Assembly (NCBI RefSeq): GCF_943737005.1
Contig: NZ_CALSFU010000016.1
Coordinates: 62,001-126,000, forward strand
DNA length: 64,000 bases
Direction of reading: 5' to 3'
Source of the DNA: Achromobacter sp. Marseille-Q4962
GTDB lineage: Bacteria > Pseudomonadota > Gammaproteobacteria > Burkholderiales > Burkholderiaceae_B
This document shows, in pieces, positions 10,043 through 18,483 of the stretch (its first letter is position 1; every line of letters begins with the position of its first letter). The position numbers and the translations under genes are program-made. The notes beneath the pieces are model-generated. The model was given only the letters and a program-made list of their open reading frames with translations. It searched no databases and was not told where the DNA came from.

Positions 10043-10679
10043 AAGGATGATTCCAACATCAGCGTGTTGAGACCGCCCTTCACCGCCTGCTCGGGCGGGG
10101 TGATGGAGGCGCCCTTGAGATCGGTGTTGCCCTTGACCTCTATCTGGACGCCGCCGTCGCCCGCTTCGGTGCGGGATTGCCCGGTGACGCTGGCGCAGTC
10201 GCTGTCGATTTTCTGCTTGCCGGCATTGGCGCTGGCCGAGAAGCCGGCTCCCGCCGTGACGCTGCCGCCGACATTTCTGTCCTTGCTCTTGAAGGTGCTG
10301 GCGTCCTGCAGGCTCTCGATGCTGAGGTTGCCGCCTACGTCGGCCACGACCCGCTTGCCGCTGGCGATGGCGCCGCGCAGGTTGGTGCCGCCACCGGATT
10401 CCAGGGTCGGGCGGTTGCCGGCGCTGACGTGCGTGTTGGTCCAGGTGACGTCACCGCCTTCGCCCTTGCCCTTGCCACGGCTGGCGTTGGCGGTGATGCC
10501 CATGGACGCGCCGCCCCGGCCGACGGAAGTATGTCCACTCCTGCGCCACCGGCGCCCAGGCCATCGCCATAGCGGCCGATTTCCTTCATGCCACCATTGC
10601 CGACGCTGCAGCCGCCACCGAGGCTGACGCTACTGGCCTTGTACTCGGCGTGGTTCTTGATGTCGCTGGCGGGGGTCAT
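10043..10679 (-). pseudogene. filamentous-haemagglutinin (TpsA) repeat remnant
   Basis: The minus-strand translation contains a haemagglutinin-repeat block of the FhaB type: SDIKNHAEYKASSVSLGGG, then GITANASRGKGKGEGGDVTW, NTHVSAGN, GGNLSIESLQD, SKDRNVGGSV and KGNTDLKGASI. The block is split between two frames, the change falling near 10510-10540. There is no secretion domain, no start of its own and no C-terminus. Homology fades near 10045, close to the valS terminator. It is a dead fragment of a large two-partner-secretion adhesin. The upstream edge abuts the transporter fragment at about 10680, so both are parts of one collapsed locus. Confidence 0.85.
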
Positions 10680-10887
10680 TCCTCGGGTTGGCGGCTTTCA
10701 GCGACCAGAGGAACCGATGGGCGTCCTCGCCGTCAAGCCGGATGCGTTCAATCGGAAAGCATGGCGTTTCGTCCTGCGGCGGAAGATCCGGCGGCGGAGC
10801 CTGAGCCGGCCGCAGCCGCACATCCGGCGCCGTTTCCTGCTGCTCGCGCAGGACGCGCTCGCGCTCCTGCCGAAGCCACTCTCCCAT
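10680..10887 (-). pseudogene. TpsB/ShlB-family two-partner-secretion transporter, N-terminal remnant
   Basis: About 67 residues survive: a Glu/Arg/Gln-rich helix (WLRQERERVLREQQE) followed by PCFPIERIRLDGEDAHRFLW. This resembles the start of the POTRA domain of FhaC/ShlB-type transporters, where a short helix and a PCF-I--I-L-G motif precede the barrel. The signal peptide, second POTRA and the whole 16-strand barrel are missing. The frame then runs into haemagglutinin-repeat DNA at about 10680 and ends. It is a deletion scar joining the start of a tpsB to the interior of a tpsA. Family assignment rests on a short stretch. Confidence 0.72.
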
Positions 10888-10915
10888 CCGATCTCCCGTT
10901 GCAGCGTGGGGCTCG

Positions 10916-12205
10916 TTACACCCCGCCGTCCGTCATCCGGTACCAGGTCACGACCGCGTTCACGTACAGGCGCCGCAGGCCGTACAGCGGGAACGGCACC
11001 ACCGGCGAGAGCGGCACCGGCAAGGCATTCGCGTCGCCCGTGGCCACGTACTCCGCCATGGCCCGGCCCATGCTGGTCTGCAGGCCCACGCCGCGCCCCT
11101 GGCAGCCGATGTCCACCAACAGGCCAGGTTCGGGCTCGTGCAGGTGCGGAAGATAGTCGCGGGTGACGGCGACCCGGCCGCACCAGCGGTATTCGAACGG
11201 CGTGCCCGCGACCTGCGGAAACAGTTTCAGCATCACGCGCTCCAGATGCGCCCAGTCCCCCTGCCCCTTGGGCTCGCGGAAAGGGCCGCGCCCGCCCATC
11301 AGCAGCCGGCCCTGGTGGTCCAGCCGGAAATACAGCAGCAGGTTGCGCGTGTCGGAAGTGACGTGCCCTTCGGGGAAGATACCGGCGCGCACCGCCTCCG
11401 GCAGCGGCGCGGTGGCCACCTGGAAGGTGTTGGCGTCGATGATCGATTCCTTCAATCCTGGCAGCAGGTCGCCGCCGTAGGCGTTGGTGCACATCACCAC
11501 GCGATCGGCCGTGACGCTGGGCCCCAGGGCGGTGGCCGCGGTCCACTTGCCGCCCGCGCGCCTGAGGCTTTCCACGGGCGTGCCGGTATGAACGATGGCG
11601 CCCGCGCTCAGCGCGGCGCGCGCCAGTCCGCGCGCATAGCTCAGCGGCTGGATGGCGCCGGCGCGGCGATCCACCCAGCCGCCCAGGTAGCGGTCGGTGC
11701 CGATCAGCCGCGCCGTCTGCGCGCGGTCCAGCGGCTGGACGTCGGCGCCGAGCCTGGCCCACTGCGCGGCCCGGCCATGCGCGATCCGCAAGGCCCGGGC
11801 AGTATGGGCGCCCTGGATCCAGCCCGCGCGCACGCGAGGCACGTCCATGGCGTGCCGCTCGATCAGGTCGAACACCGTATCCGCCGTCGCGCCGGCAAAG
11901 CGGACCAGGCGTTCGCCGCGCTCCGCGCCGTACATGGAACGCAGCGCATCGGGATCGTATTTCAGGCCCGGAATGACCTGGCCGCCATTGCGGCCCGAGC
12001 CGCCGAAGCCGATCTCCCGCGCCTCCAGCAGCGCCACCCGGACGCCGCGCTCGGCCAGGTGCAGCGCCGTGCTCAGCCCGGCGTAGCCGCCGCCTACCAC
12101 CAGCACGTCGGCCTGCGTGGATTCGGCCAGGCGCTCGGTCGGCGGCGGCGCCGCCGCCGTGGCGGCCCACAACGATGGGGATAGCGGAAATGGCGCTTGC
12201 GGCAT
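10916..12205 (-). CDS. FAD-dependent amine/amino-acid oxidoreductase (PuuB/DadA-like)
   Basis: The protein has 429 residues. A Rossmann FAD-binding motif lies at about residues 33-60 (DVLVVGGGYAGLSTALHLAE, then the GxE region of a DAO fold). GFGGSGRNGGQVIPG is typical of gamma-glutamylputrescine oxidase and related amine oxidases. The C-terminal YRWCGRVAVTRDYLPHL is also family-like. It is the last gene of an operon with an ABC transporter for polar amino acids, so it probably oxidises the imported compound to an imine or aldehyde. The substrate is unknown; cytoplasmic location is inferred from the lack of a signal peptide. Confidence 0.85.
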   Translation of the reverse strand: MPQAPFPLSPSLWAATAAAPPPTERLAESTQADVLVVGGGYAGLSTALHLAERGVRVALLEAREIGFGGSGRNGGQVIPGLKYDPDALRSMYGAERGERLVRFAGATADTVFDLIERHAMDVPRVRAGWIQGAHTARALRIAHGRAAQWARLGADVQPLDRAQTARLIGTDRYLGGWVDRRAGAIQPLSYARGLARAALSAGAIVHTGTPVESLRRAGGKWTAATALGPSVTADRVVMCTNAYGGDLLPGLKESIIDANTFQVATAPLPEAVRAGIFPEGHVTSDTRNLLLYFRLDHQGRLLMGGRGPFREPKGQGDWAHLERVMLKLFPQVAGTPFEYRWCGRVAVTRDYLPHLHEPEPGLLVDIGCQGRGVGLQTSMGRAMAEYVATGDANALPVPLSPVVPFPLYGLRRLYVNAVVTWYRMTDGGV

Positions 12206-12214
12206 GGTCCTTCC

Positions 12215-12946
12215 TTACATGGGATGCAACACCCGGCGCAGGAAATCCTGGGTCCGGGGATGCTGCGGATGATTCAGCACTTCGCGGGCGGCGCCCTGCT
12301 CCACCATGACACCGCCGTCGAAGAACATGACGCGGTCCGCCACCTCGCGGGCGAAGCTCATTTCATGGGTAACGACGACCATGGTCATGCCGGCCTCGGC
12401 CAGCTTGCGCATCACGTCCAGCACGTCGCCGACCAGTTCCGGATCCAGCGCCGAGGTCGGCTCGTCGAAGAGAATGGCCTTGGGCTGCATCGCCAGCGCC
12501 CGGGCGATGGCCACGCGCTGCTGCTGTCCGCCGGACAGTTGCGGCGGATGGGCATTTTCCTTGTCCGCCAGGCCCACGCTGGCCAGCAGTTCGCGGCCGC
12601 GCTCCACCGCCTGGGCGCGAGGCTCCTTCTTCACGAAGATCGGGCCCTCGATCACGTTCTCCAGCGCGGTGCGATGGGGAAACAGGTTGAAGCGCTGAAA
12701 CACCATGGCGACCTGCGTGCGGATCGACACGATGGAAGCCGCGTCGCAATCGACGAGCTGGCCGTCCACCGTGATGCGGCCGCCGTCGTAGCGTTCCAGC
12801 CCGTTGATGCAGCGCAGGATGGTGGACTTGCCCGAGCCCGAGGGCCCGATCACGCACACCACCTCGCCCTTGCTGACTTCGGCGTCGATGCCCTTGAGCA
12901 CTTCGAGCGAGCCGAAACTCTTGCGGACTCCCTGTAGTTCGATCAT
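12215..12946 (-). CDS. amino-acid ABC transporter, ATP-binding protein (GlnQ/HisP type)
   Basis: The protein has 243 residues. Walker A is GPSGSGKST, the signature is [15 protein letters not shown], Walker B is [14 protein letters not shown], and the switch His is in [12 protein letters not shown]. This motif set is that of polar-amino-acid importers. The start at 12946 ([16 protein letters not shown]) overlaps the permease stop by 4 bases (ATGA), so translation is coupled. The reading frame is open further upstream, but that part is permease sequence in another frame. The oxidase gene follows after 9 bases. Confidence 0.93.
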   Translation of the reverse strand: MIELQGVRKSFGSLEVLKGIDAEVSKGEVVCVIGPSGSGKSTILRCINGLERYDGGRITVDGQLVDCDAASIVSIRTQVAMVFQRFNLFPHRTALENVIEGPIFVKKEPRAQAVERGRELLASVGLADKENAHPPQLSGGQQQRVAIARALAMQPKAILFDEPTSALDPELVGDVLDVMRKLAEAGMTMVVVTHEMSFAREVADRVMFFDGGVMVEQGAAREVLNHPQHPRTQDFLRRVLHPM

Positions 12947-13596
12947 TTGGCGGCGCTCCTTTTCTCCAGATGGCGCACCAGCAGGATCAGCGGAATGCAC
13001 ATCACGAGATACATCAGGGCCACCAGCGTGAACACGGTGGCGTTCTTGAAGGTGGACACGGCGATCAGCTTGCCCTGCAGCGCGAGTTCGGCCACGGTGA
13101 TGGTAGAAGCCTGCGACGAGTCCTTGAGCATCATGATCATGATATTGCCGTAGGGCGGCAGCACGATCTTCACGGCCTGCGGCAGCACCACGCGGCGCAT
13201 GGTGAGGCTCCAGCTCATGCCCATGGCCATGGCGGCCTCGATCTGGCCCCGGTCTATGGCCTGGATGCCCGCGCGAAAATTCTCGGCCTGGTAGGCCGAA
13301 TACGCCACGCCCAGGCCGATGATGGCCGCCTGCACCGCCGTCATGGCGATGCCCACGTCGGGCATGACGAAGTAGATGTAGAACAGCAGGACGATGATGG
13401 GAATGCCGCGCAGCACATTGATCAGGCCCGCGCTGAACTTCGCCAGCCAGGGCACGTTGGACACGCGCATGAGCGCCCACACCAGGCCCAGCACGGTCGA
13501 GAGCGCCAGCGAGCCCAGCGTCACCAGGATGGTGAGCTTGGCGCCCTGCAGCAGGATGGGCAGGAACTCCGCCGAGTCCTTGAAGAATTCCGTCAT
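12943..13596 (-). CDS. amino-acid ABC transporter permease (HisM/GlnP type)
   Basis: The protein has 217 residues with about five hydrophobic segments and the inner-membrane coupling (EAA) loop [20 protein letters not shown]. This is the signature of the polar amino-acid permease family. Only one permease gene is present, so the channel is probably a homodimer. It is located between the binding-protein and ATPase genes and is coupled to the latter by a 4-base overlap. A 92-base GC-rich gap separates it from the binding-protein gene. Confidence 0.92.
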   Translation of the reverse strand: MTEFFKDSAEFLPILLQGAKLTILVTLGSLALSTVLGLVWALMRVSNVPWLAKFSAGLINVLRGIPIIVLLFYIYFVMPDVGIAMTAVQAAIIGLGVAYSAYQAENFRAGIQAIDRGQIEAAMAMGMSWSLTMRRVVLPQAVKIVLPPYGNIMIMMLKDSSQASTITVAELALQGKLIAVSTFKNATVFTLVALMYLVMCIPLILLVRHLEKRSAAK

Positions 13597-13688
13597 GGTT
13601 CAACCTGTGTTTGCAGAATGGGCGGCCGGCTCCCCGCCCGGCCGCGGGCCGCGCGACCGGGCGCCGGGCCCGGGCGCGCCTTCGGCGC

Positions 13689-14444
13689 TCATTGCGGGCC
13701 CAGCCCCCATTTCTTGAGGATGGCGTCGATGGTGCCGTCCGCCTTGAGCTTGGCCAGGGCCTTGTTCACGCGCTCCAGCAGCGCCGTGTCGTCCTTGCGG
13801 GCGGCGATGCCGAGGCTGCCCATCACCGTGGGCTGGTACGCCTGGGCCATCTTCAGGTTCGGATAGTTGCCCTGCGAGATGATGTAGGCCGCGATCGGGT
13901 AGTCCATGAAGCCGCCCTGGATGCGGCCCGCGTTGGCGTCGCGCATCATGTCGGGCGGGTTGTCGTAGAGCTTGACCTCCTTGAACACGCCGCTTTTCTG
14001 GATGGGCTCGACGAACGCCGTACCCACCTGTACGCCCACCGTCATGCCTTTCATGTCGGCGAAGGATTTGTATTCCTTGTTGTCGCCCTTGGGCACCATG
14101 AAGCCTTCGCCGTAGCGATAGACCGGGTCGGAGAAACTCACGACCTGCTGGCGGGCCGGCGTGATGAACATGGCGGCCGAAATGAGGTCGATGCGCTTGG
14201 AGGTCAGCGAACCGATGAGCGCAGAAAACGCCATGGGCTCTATCTGCACGCCGAAGCCGGCTTCCTTGCCCACCGCCTTGATGATGTCGACCATCACGCC
14301 TTCTATGCTGTTGGTCTTGGTGTCGAGAAAGGTAAAGGGACTGCCGGTGGGCGTGGATCCCACTTTCAATACCGTCTGGGCCTGCGCGCCCGCGCCCAGG
14401 GTCAGTGCTGCCAATGCCGAGACAACCAGAGTCTTGAATTTCAT
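13689..14444 (-). CDS. periplasmic amino-acid-type solute-binding protein
   Basis: The protein has 251 residues. A cleavable signal peptide ([20 protein letters not shown], cleavage near AQAQ) is followed by the type II binding fold of the HisJ/GlnH group: [18 protein letters not shown], then [15 protein letters not shown]. The gene is first of the structural genes for the ABC importer and would deliver a polar amino acid or related amine to the permease at 12943-13596. The ligand cannot be read from sequence. The gene begins 112 bases after the regulator stop. Confidence 0.9.
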   Translation of the reverse strand: MKFKTLVVSALAALTLGAGAQAQTVLKVGSTPTGSPFTFLDTKTNSIEGVMVDIIKAVGKEAGFGVQIEPMAFSALIGSLTSKRIDLISAAMFITPARQQVVSFSDPVYRYGEGFMVPKGDNKEYKSFADMKGMTVGVQVGTAFVEPIQKSGVFKEVKLYDNPPDMMRDANAGRIQGGFMDYPIAAYIISQGNYPNLKMAQAYQPTVMGSLGIAARKDDTALLERVNKALAKLKADGTIDAILKKWGLGPQ

Positions 14445-14556
14445 GACGTTTCCTCATCGTGGCTAGGGCGTGTCGACACACCCCGGTGTTCCGTCCGGCC
14501 CGGACGGCCCTCCGCAGACGGGGCGCTCGCCTCTGCCGCCCCGCCGGTCCAGGCGT

Positions 14557-15219
14557 TCAGCGCGCCTGCTTTTCGTCGTCCCCCGCGCAAGAGTTGATGT
14601 TGGAAATGGCCCAGATGACCTCGGTGGTTTCCGAGCCAGGATTGCGCCAGCGCCGCGGCGAGCTGCTCGCATAGCAGAAGCTGTCGCCTTCGCCCAGCAG
14701 CAGTACGCGGTCGCCGATCCAGAGTTCGAGCGCGCCCTTGAGCACCACGCCGATCTGCTCGCCCTGCCCCGTCACGAAAAGCTCGCTGCCGGTCGAACCG
14801 CCGGGCTGGATGACGGCCCGGCACAGATCCATGCTGCGGCAGGCCGGCGGCGTGTACATCTCTTTGAAGATGCCCTTCTCGCCCAGGTCGATGGAGCGAT
14901 GCGCGCCCGCCCGCACGACCCTGCCGTCCGCCTCGTCCTCGGCATGCTCGGCGTTGCGCAGCAGCGCATTCACCGATACACCGAACTCACGCGCCAGCGC
15001 ATGCAGCACCTTGACCGAGGCCGAACTCAGGCCGCGCTCGATCTGGCTCAGCAGCCCGACGGACAGCCCGCAGGCCGTGGCCACCTCGACCAGCGGCCGT
15101 CCCTGCTGCTTGCGCAGCTGCCGCAACTGCTGCCCCAACCAGAGATCCACCGCCGAGCCCGGCTGGGCATGCAACGCCGCCGCGCGGGAAGAAGCCGGAA
15201 GGGATCGGGCAGGTTTCAT
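14557..15219 (-). CDS. XRE-family regulator with C-terminal cupin domain
   Basis: The protein has 220 residues. The helix-turn-helix lies at about residues 27-80 (LRQLRKQQGRPLVEVATACG, then LSVGLLSQIERG). A cupin barrel fills the C-terminus (GEQIGVVLKGALELWIGDRV, then LLGEGDSFCYASSSPRRW). PuuR and related repressors of amine and amino-acid catabolism share this layout, in which the cupin is thought to sense the substrate. The gene stands upstream of and co-directional with the transporter/oxidase genes, so it is their likely regulator. A short inverted repeat touches its start codon (15221-15233). Confidence 0.88.
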   Translation of the reverse strand: MKPARSLPASSRAAALHAQPGSAVDLWLGQQLRQLRKQQGRPLVEVATACGLSVGLLSQIERGLSSASVKVLHALAREFGVSVNALLRNAEHAEDEADGRVVRAGAHRSIDLGEKGIFKEMYTPPACRSMDLCRAVIQPGGSTGSELFVTGQGEQIGVVLKGALELWIGDRVLLLGEGDSFCYASSSPRRWRNPGSETTEVIWAISNINSCAGDDEKQAR

Positions 15220-15220
15220 C

Positions 15221-15249
15221 GTGAAATTTTCACGTTCATAGAATTTTCA
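15221..15249. promoter_or_regulatory. candidate autoregulatory operator of the XRE-cupin gene
   Basis: GTGAAA-T-TTTCAC (15221-15233) is a perfect 6-bp inverted repeat one base from the regulator ATG. The octamer AATTTTCA recurs at 15225-15232 and 15242-15249, 17 bases apart. An AT-rich island in GC-rich surroundings immediately before an XRE gene suggests self-control. This is not proven. Confidence 0.4.
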
Positions 15250-15386
15250 ATGCTAAGAACCGGGTTCGGCTGCCACAAGCTAGGACCATCCCTAGGAAGG
15301 CCGGGCCGCGAATGCGAGCACGCGCACGCGTTCGCGCCGGGCGGGCGCGTGCCGGCCAGCGCGAATGCGCAGCGAAAAAAAGGGGA

Positions 15387-16211
15387 TCAGTCCGGCTTGG
15401 GCGTGCGGCGGCGGCCGCGGCGGCGCGCGGCATCGTCGTCGGGCAGCGGCGCGCCTGCGAGTTCGGCCAGGAAGCGTTCGTCCTGCTTGCCCAGCTGGCC
15501 TTGCGCGCGCGCGGCCTCGATGAGATCGGGCCGGCGGGCGGCCGTGAGGGCCAGCGAGCGCTCGCGCCGCCAGCGCGCGATGTTGGCGTGGTGGCCGCTC
15601 AGCAGGGGCGCGGGCACCGGCTCGCCTTCGTAGACTTCGGGGCGGGTGTAATGCGGGCTGTCCAGCAGCCCGGACAATGCGGGGTTGAAGGAATCCTGCA
15701 GGGCGGATTCGTCGTCGTTGAGCACGCCGGGCAGCAGGCGCACGGCCGCGTCGATGACGGCCAGCGCCGCGATCTCGCCGCCCGAGAGAACGAAATCGCC
15801 AAGCGAGATTTCGAGCGTGACGCAGCGGTCGATGAAGCGCTGGTCCACGCCTTCGTAGCGGCCGCAGATGAGGATGAGGCCCGTGCTCGCGGCCAGCGAT
15901 TGCGCGGCCGCCTGGTCGTAGCGGCGCCCGACCGGCGCCAGCAGCGCCACCGGCGCCGGATCGAGGCCCTGCGCGCCGCGAGCCGCCTGGGCCGCCCGGA
16001 CGGCGGCCTCGAGCGGAGCGGCCATCATCACCATGCCGGGTCCGCCGCCGTAAGGACGATCGTCCACGGTGCGGTGCACGTCATGCGTGAAATCGCGGGG
16101 GTTCCAGACATGCAGCGACCAGCGGCCCTGCGCATGCGCCCTACCCGTGACGCCCAGGTCGCGCACGACCCCGAACATTTCCGGGAACAGCGTGACGACG
16201 TCGATGCGCAT
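15387..16211 (-). CDS. trmD: tRNA (guanine37-N1)-methyltransferase TrmD
   Basis: The protein has 274 residues from the ATG at 16211 ([14 protein letters not shown]). The family SAM-binding knot is visible in [15 protein letters not shown] and [15 protein letters not shown], with GPGMVMMA in the N-terminal part. TrmD methylates G37 of tRNAs with CNN, UGG and similar anticodons and prevents +1 frameshifting. The start overlaps the rimM stop by one base (TGATG). The C-terminal tail ([16 protein letters not shown]) is unusually basic. No rplS follows, although it often ends this operon. Confidence 0.97.
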   Translation of the reverse strand: MRIDVVTLFPEMFGVVRDLGVTGRAHAQGRWSLHVWNPRDFTHDVHRTVDDRPYGGGPGMVMMAAPLEAAVRAAQAARGAQGLDPAPVALLAPVGRRYDQAAAQSLAASTGLILICGRYEGVDQRFIDRCVTLEISLGDFVLSGGEIAALAVIDAAVRLLPGVLNDDESALQDSFNPALSGLLDSPHYTRPEVYEGEPVPAPLLSGHHANIARWRRERSLALTAARRPDLIEAARAQGQLGKQDERFLAELAGAPLPDDDAARRRGRRRTPKPD

Positions 16212-16828
16212 CAGAGATCCATGGGCCAATCGCTGTCGATGCGGCGCGCGGCCAGATCCACGGCGTGGATATGGGCGCGCACGAACGGCACCAGCGTTTC
16301 GATGGATTTTCCCCTGGCATTGAGCATGGGCTCGGGGCCGTCGGGCCCCTGGCGCTGGCGCAGCACCTTGAGCACGGCATGGGCGCCGTTGTCGAACACT
16401 TCGTCGACCACGCCGACGAGCACGGGATCGCCCTCGGCATCGCTCCAGAGCGAGCAGCCGATCAGGTCGACCCAGTAGTATTCGTCTTCCTCGGGAGCCG
16501 GGAAGGCGCCGCGCGAAGCCTGCACGAGCAGGCCGCGCAAGGCTTCTGCCTGGTTGCGATCGGACACGCCCTCGAGCTGGGCGGCCACGGTGGCGCCCTG
16601 CGAGCGGGCCTGCAAGACCTTGTAGGACACCGGCGCAGAAACGACCGCGCCCCGCGCCAATTCAGGCACAGGGCGAGTCAGCCACCAGTGGGAGGCGGTG
16701 CGCAACACTTCGGCCTGGGCCGAATGCGGCTGCACCTTCACCCAGCCCCTGATACCGTAGGCCGCGGTGACGCGGCCCAGTTCAACCAAGTCCGCGGGCG
16801 CCGCGCCGGAAGTAGCGGCATCAGACAT
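16211..16828 (-). CDS. rimM: ribosome maturation factor RimM
   Basis: The protein has 205 residues from the ATG at 16828 ([20 protein letters not shown]); an upstream in-frame ATG exists, but the added residues are not family-like. The N-terminal beta-barrel ([13 protein letters not shown]) and the C-terminal PRC-barrel ([30 protein letters not shown]) are clear. RimM helps mature the head of the 30S subunit around S19. It lies between rpsP (103 bases upstream) and trmD (1-base overlap). Confidence 0.95.
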   Translation of the reverse strand: MSDAATSGAAPADLVELGRVTAAYGIRGWVKVQPHSAQAEVLRTASHWWLTRPVPELARGAVVSAPVSYKVLQARSQGATVAAQLEGVSDRNQAEALRGLLVQASRGAFPAPEEDEYYWVDLIGCSLWSDAEGDPVLVGVVDEVFDNGAHAVLKVLRQRQGPDGPEPMLNARGKSIETLVPFVRAHIHAVDLAARRIDSDWPMDL

Positions 16829-16931
16829 GTATTGCGCGTATCGGCAAGAATGAAGCGGAAATCGGGCAATGCCAGGCACGGGGCCGGGCAAGGCGCCCTC
16901 AGACCGCGCTTAGGTCGCGACCGGGCCGCAA

Positions 16932-17192
16932 TCAGGCCGCGGCCGAAACCTTGGCCGAGTATTCCTTGACCAGACGCTCGACGGCGGGCGAGAGCTGAGC
17001 GCCGTTGCTGGTCCAGTGCTGCACGCGGTCCAGCGAGATGCGCAGGTTTTCAGCGCCTTCGTTGCCGACGGGGTTGTAGAAACCCACGCGCTCGATGAAA
17101 CGGCCATCGCGACGGTTGCGCGAATCGGTGGCCACCAGGTTGTAGAACGGACGCTTCTTGGACCCACCGCGGGCCAGGCGAATCACCACCAT
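16932..17192 (-). CDS. rpsP: 30S ribosomal protein S16
   Basis: The protein has 86 residues and is full length. The N-terminus [20 protein letters not shown] and the internal [10 protein letters not shown] are diagnostic of S16, an early-assembling 30S protein. It leads the rpsP-rimM-trmD operon. AAGGGATTACCT before the ATG gives a ribosome-binding site, and a promoter candidate lies about 35 bases upstream of the start. Confidence 0.98.
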   Translation of the reverse strand: MVVIRLARGGSKKRPFYNLVATDSRNRRDGRFIERVGFYNPVGNEGAENLRISLDRVQHWTSNGAQLSPAVERLVKEYSAKVSAAA

Positions 17193-17227
17193 AGGTAATC
17201 CCTTGAATTAGTTGTGAAAAACGGGAA

Positions 17228-17257
17228 ATTCTAGCATCTAAACCAGACTGCTGGCAA
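17228..17257 (-). promoter_or_regulatory. promoter candidate for rpsP-rimM-trmD
   Basis: On the minus strand TTGCCA (17252-17257) is followed after 18 bases by TAGAAT (17228-17233), with TGC directly before it, giving an extended -10. Placement 35 bases upstream of rpsP is sensible. The TGCTAGAAT core matches the ndk candidate. Confidence 0.55.
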
Positions 17258-17554
17258 ATGGCGACGCCGAATGTCTGTCCGTGACGCGATTTGCACGCCG
17301 CAAACCCGCGCCGCGCCGGGGCGGCTGGCGCCCGGAGGGCGGGTTTTCCGTGCGCGGACCGGCTTCGGAACCTGCTTTGCCGCCAACGAAGCGGCTGCAA
17401 AAACCGCCACAGCCGGATATTCTACAAATTCAGGCCGTTGCGTGGGAGCGCGATGCCGCGACGCCCCCTGAAATGCGTGTTTCCTCCGTGCGCGGGCTCC
17501 GGGGGTTGTCCGTGGCGCCCCGCTTTCCCTTCCCTGACCGATGGGAGCAACACC
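17258..17554. other. rest of the rpsP/17555 divergent gap, with a terminator-like hairpin
   Basis: No gene was found in the gap between rpsP and the exported protein. AAACCCGC at 17302-17309 pairs with GCGGGTTT at 17339-17346 around a GC-rich centre that can fold further. A short A-tract and a T-tract flank it, so it resembles a weak bidirectional terminator, although no upstream transcript needs one. An AT-rich patch near 17415-17430 may hold the promoter of the plus-strand gene. Confidence 0.4.
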
Positions 17555-18136
17555 ATGAAGAAAAAGCAATCCGGTTTCACGCGACTGGCCCGGTTGTCGC
17601 TGCCCGCCCTGCTGGCGGGCGCGCTGGCCGCGCCGCTGCCCGCGGCGGCCCGCGTCGTGGGGGCGGCCCTGACCTCCGCCACGGGCAAGGTCACCGCGGT
17701 GGACCCCGCCACCCGCACGATCACACTGCAGGGCGAGCGAGGCAATACGATAGACGTCCAGGCCGGCCCCGACATCCGCAACTTCCGGCAGATTCAGGTC
17801 GGCGACACGCTCAGCCTCGATTACTACGAATCCGTGGCCGTGGACGTGCGGCCGGCGGGCTCGGGCGCGACGGGCATAAGCGCGCAGACCGGCGCGTCCC
17901 GCAGCGCCCCCGGCGACAAGCCCGGCGCAGCGGTAGGCCGGCAGACCACCATCACGGCGGAAATCTGGCATCTCAACAAGAGCGCCAACCTCGTCACCCT
18001 CAAGGGTCCGCAAGGCGGGATGCGCACCATCCAGGTCAAGGACCCCGCGCTGCAGGATAGGCTGCAGCAGCTCAAGGAAGGCGACCTGGTGGACTTCACC
18101 ATCACGCAGGCCGTGGCGGCGGCCATCCACAAATGA
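17555..18136 (+). CDS. exported protein of unknown function with two similar halves
   Basis: The protein has 193 residues and no family is recognised. A signal peptide (MKKKQSGFTRLARLSLPALL to about AAAR) precedes the mature part. Residues about 40-98 (TGKVTAVDPATRTITLQGER, then VGDTLSLDYYESVAVDV) and about 128-190 (ITAEIWHLNKSANLVTLKGP, then EGDLVDFTITQAVAAAI) look like two copies of one small beta domain, joined by a low-complexity linker. It is probably periplasmic. The ATG at 17555 follows GGGAGCAA; the frame is open upstream, but only this start gives a signal peptide. It is alone between divergent rpsP and a bidirectional terminator. Confidence 0.75.
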   Translation: MKKKQSGFTRLARLSLPALLAGALAAPLPAAARVVGAALTSATGKVTAVDPATRTITLQGERGNTIDVQAGPDIRNFRQIQVGDTLSLDYYESVAVDVRPAGSGATGISAQTGASRSAPGDKPGAAVGRQTTITAEIWHLNKSANLVTLKGPQGGMRTIQVKDPALQDRLQQLKEGDLVDFTITQAVAAAIHK

Positions 18137-18159
18137 TCCAGGACGCGCGCGTCGCATGC

Positions 18160-18187
18160 AAAAGGCCGGATCGCTCCGGCCTTTTCC
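18160..18187. terminator. bidirectional intrinsic terminator
   Basis: AAAAGGCCGGA-TCGC-TCCGGCCTTTT is a perfect stem with an A-tract on one side and a T-tract on the other. It lies between the stop of the exported protein (plus) and the stop of the TusA-like gene (minus), so it can serve both convergent transcripts. Confidence 0.9.
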
Positions 18188-18213
18188 TGACCCGCGCGGC
18201 GCCGGCACGCGCG

Positions 18214-18483
18214 CTAGCGCCGCCGCAGATAATGCACGGCGCTCGAACCGCTTTCGAGCTGGGCCACCAGCTCGTTGCCCGTCTGGCGCGAGAACGCCTG
18301 GAAATCGCGGATGGCGTTGCGGTCGGTGGTGACGACGCGCAGCACCTGTCCGCTCCGCATCTGCGCAAGCGCCTTCTTGGCGCGCAGGATGGGCAGCGGG
18401 CAGGTCAGCCCGCTGGCGTCGACCTCCTGCTCGAAGGCAGGCGCCTCGGCGCCGCCCGGCGTGGCGCTGTGCTGCGTATCCAT
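18214..18483 (-). CDS. TusA/SirA-like sulfurtransferase
   Basis: The protein has 89 residues from the ATG at 18483. The TusA signature GLTCPLPILRAKKAL carries the persulfide-forming Cys at 28. Family members relay sulfur for tRNA thiolation or other pathways; several paralogues usually exist, so the exact role here is uncertain. The start overlaps the alaS stop by one base (TGATG), so translation is probably coupled to alanyl-tRNA synthetase. Confidence 0.88.
   Translation of the reverse strand: MDTQHSATPGGAEAPAFEQEVDASGLTCPLPILRAKKALAQMRSGQVLRVVTTDRNAIRDFQAFSRQTGNELVAQLESGSSAVHYLRRR

Noticed and set aside
10698-12170. Alternative 490-codon frame overlapping the FAD oxidase and the transporter remnant
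   Set aside because: It lies in another frame of the oxidase, whose FAD motif is intact; the translation is Arg/Gly-rich noise.
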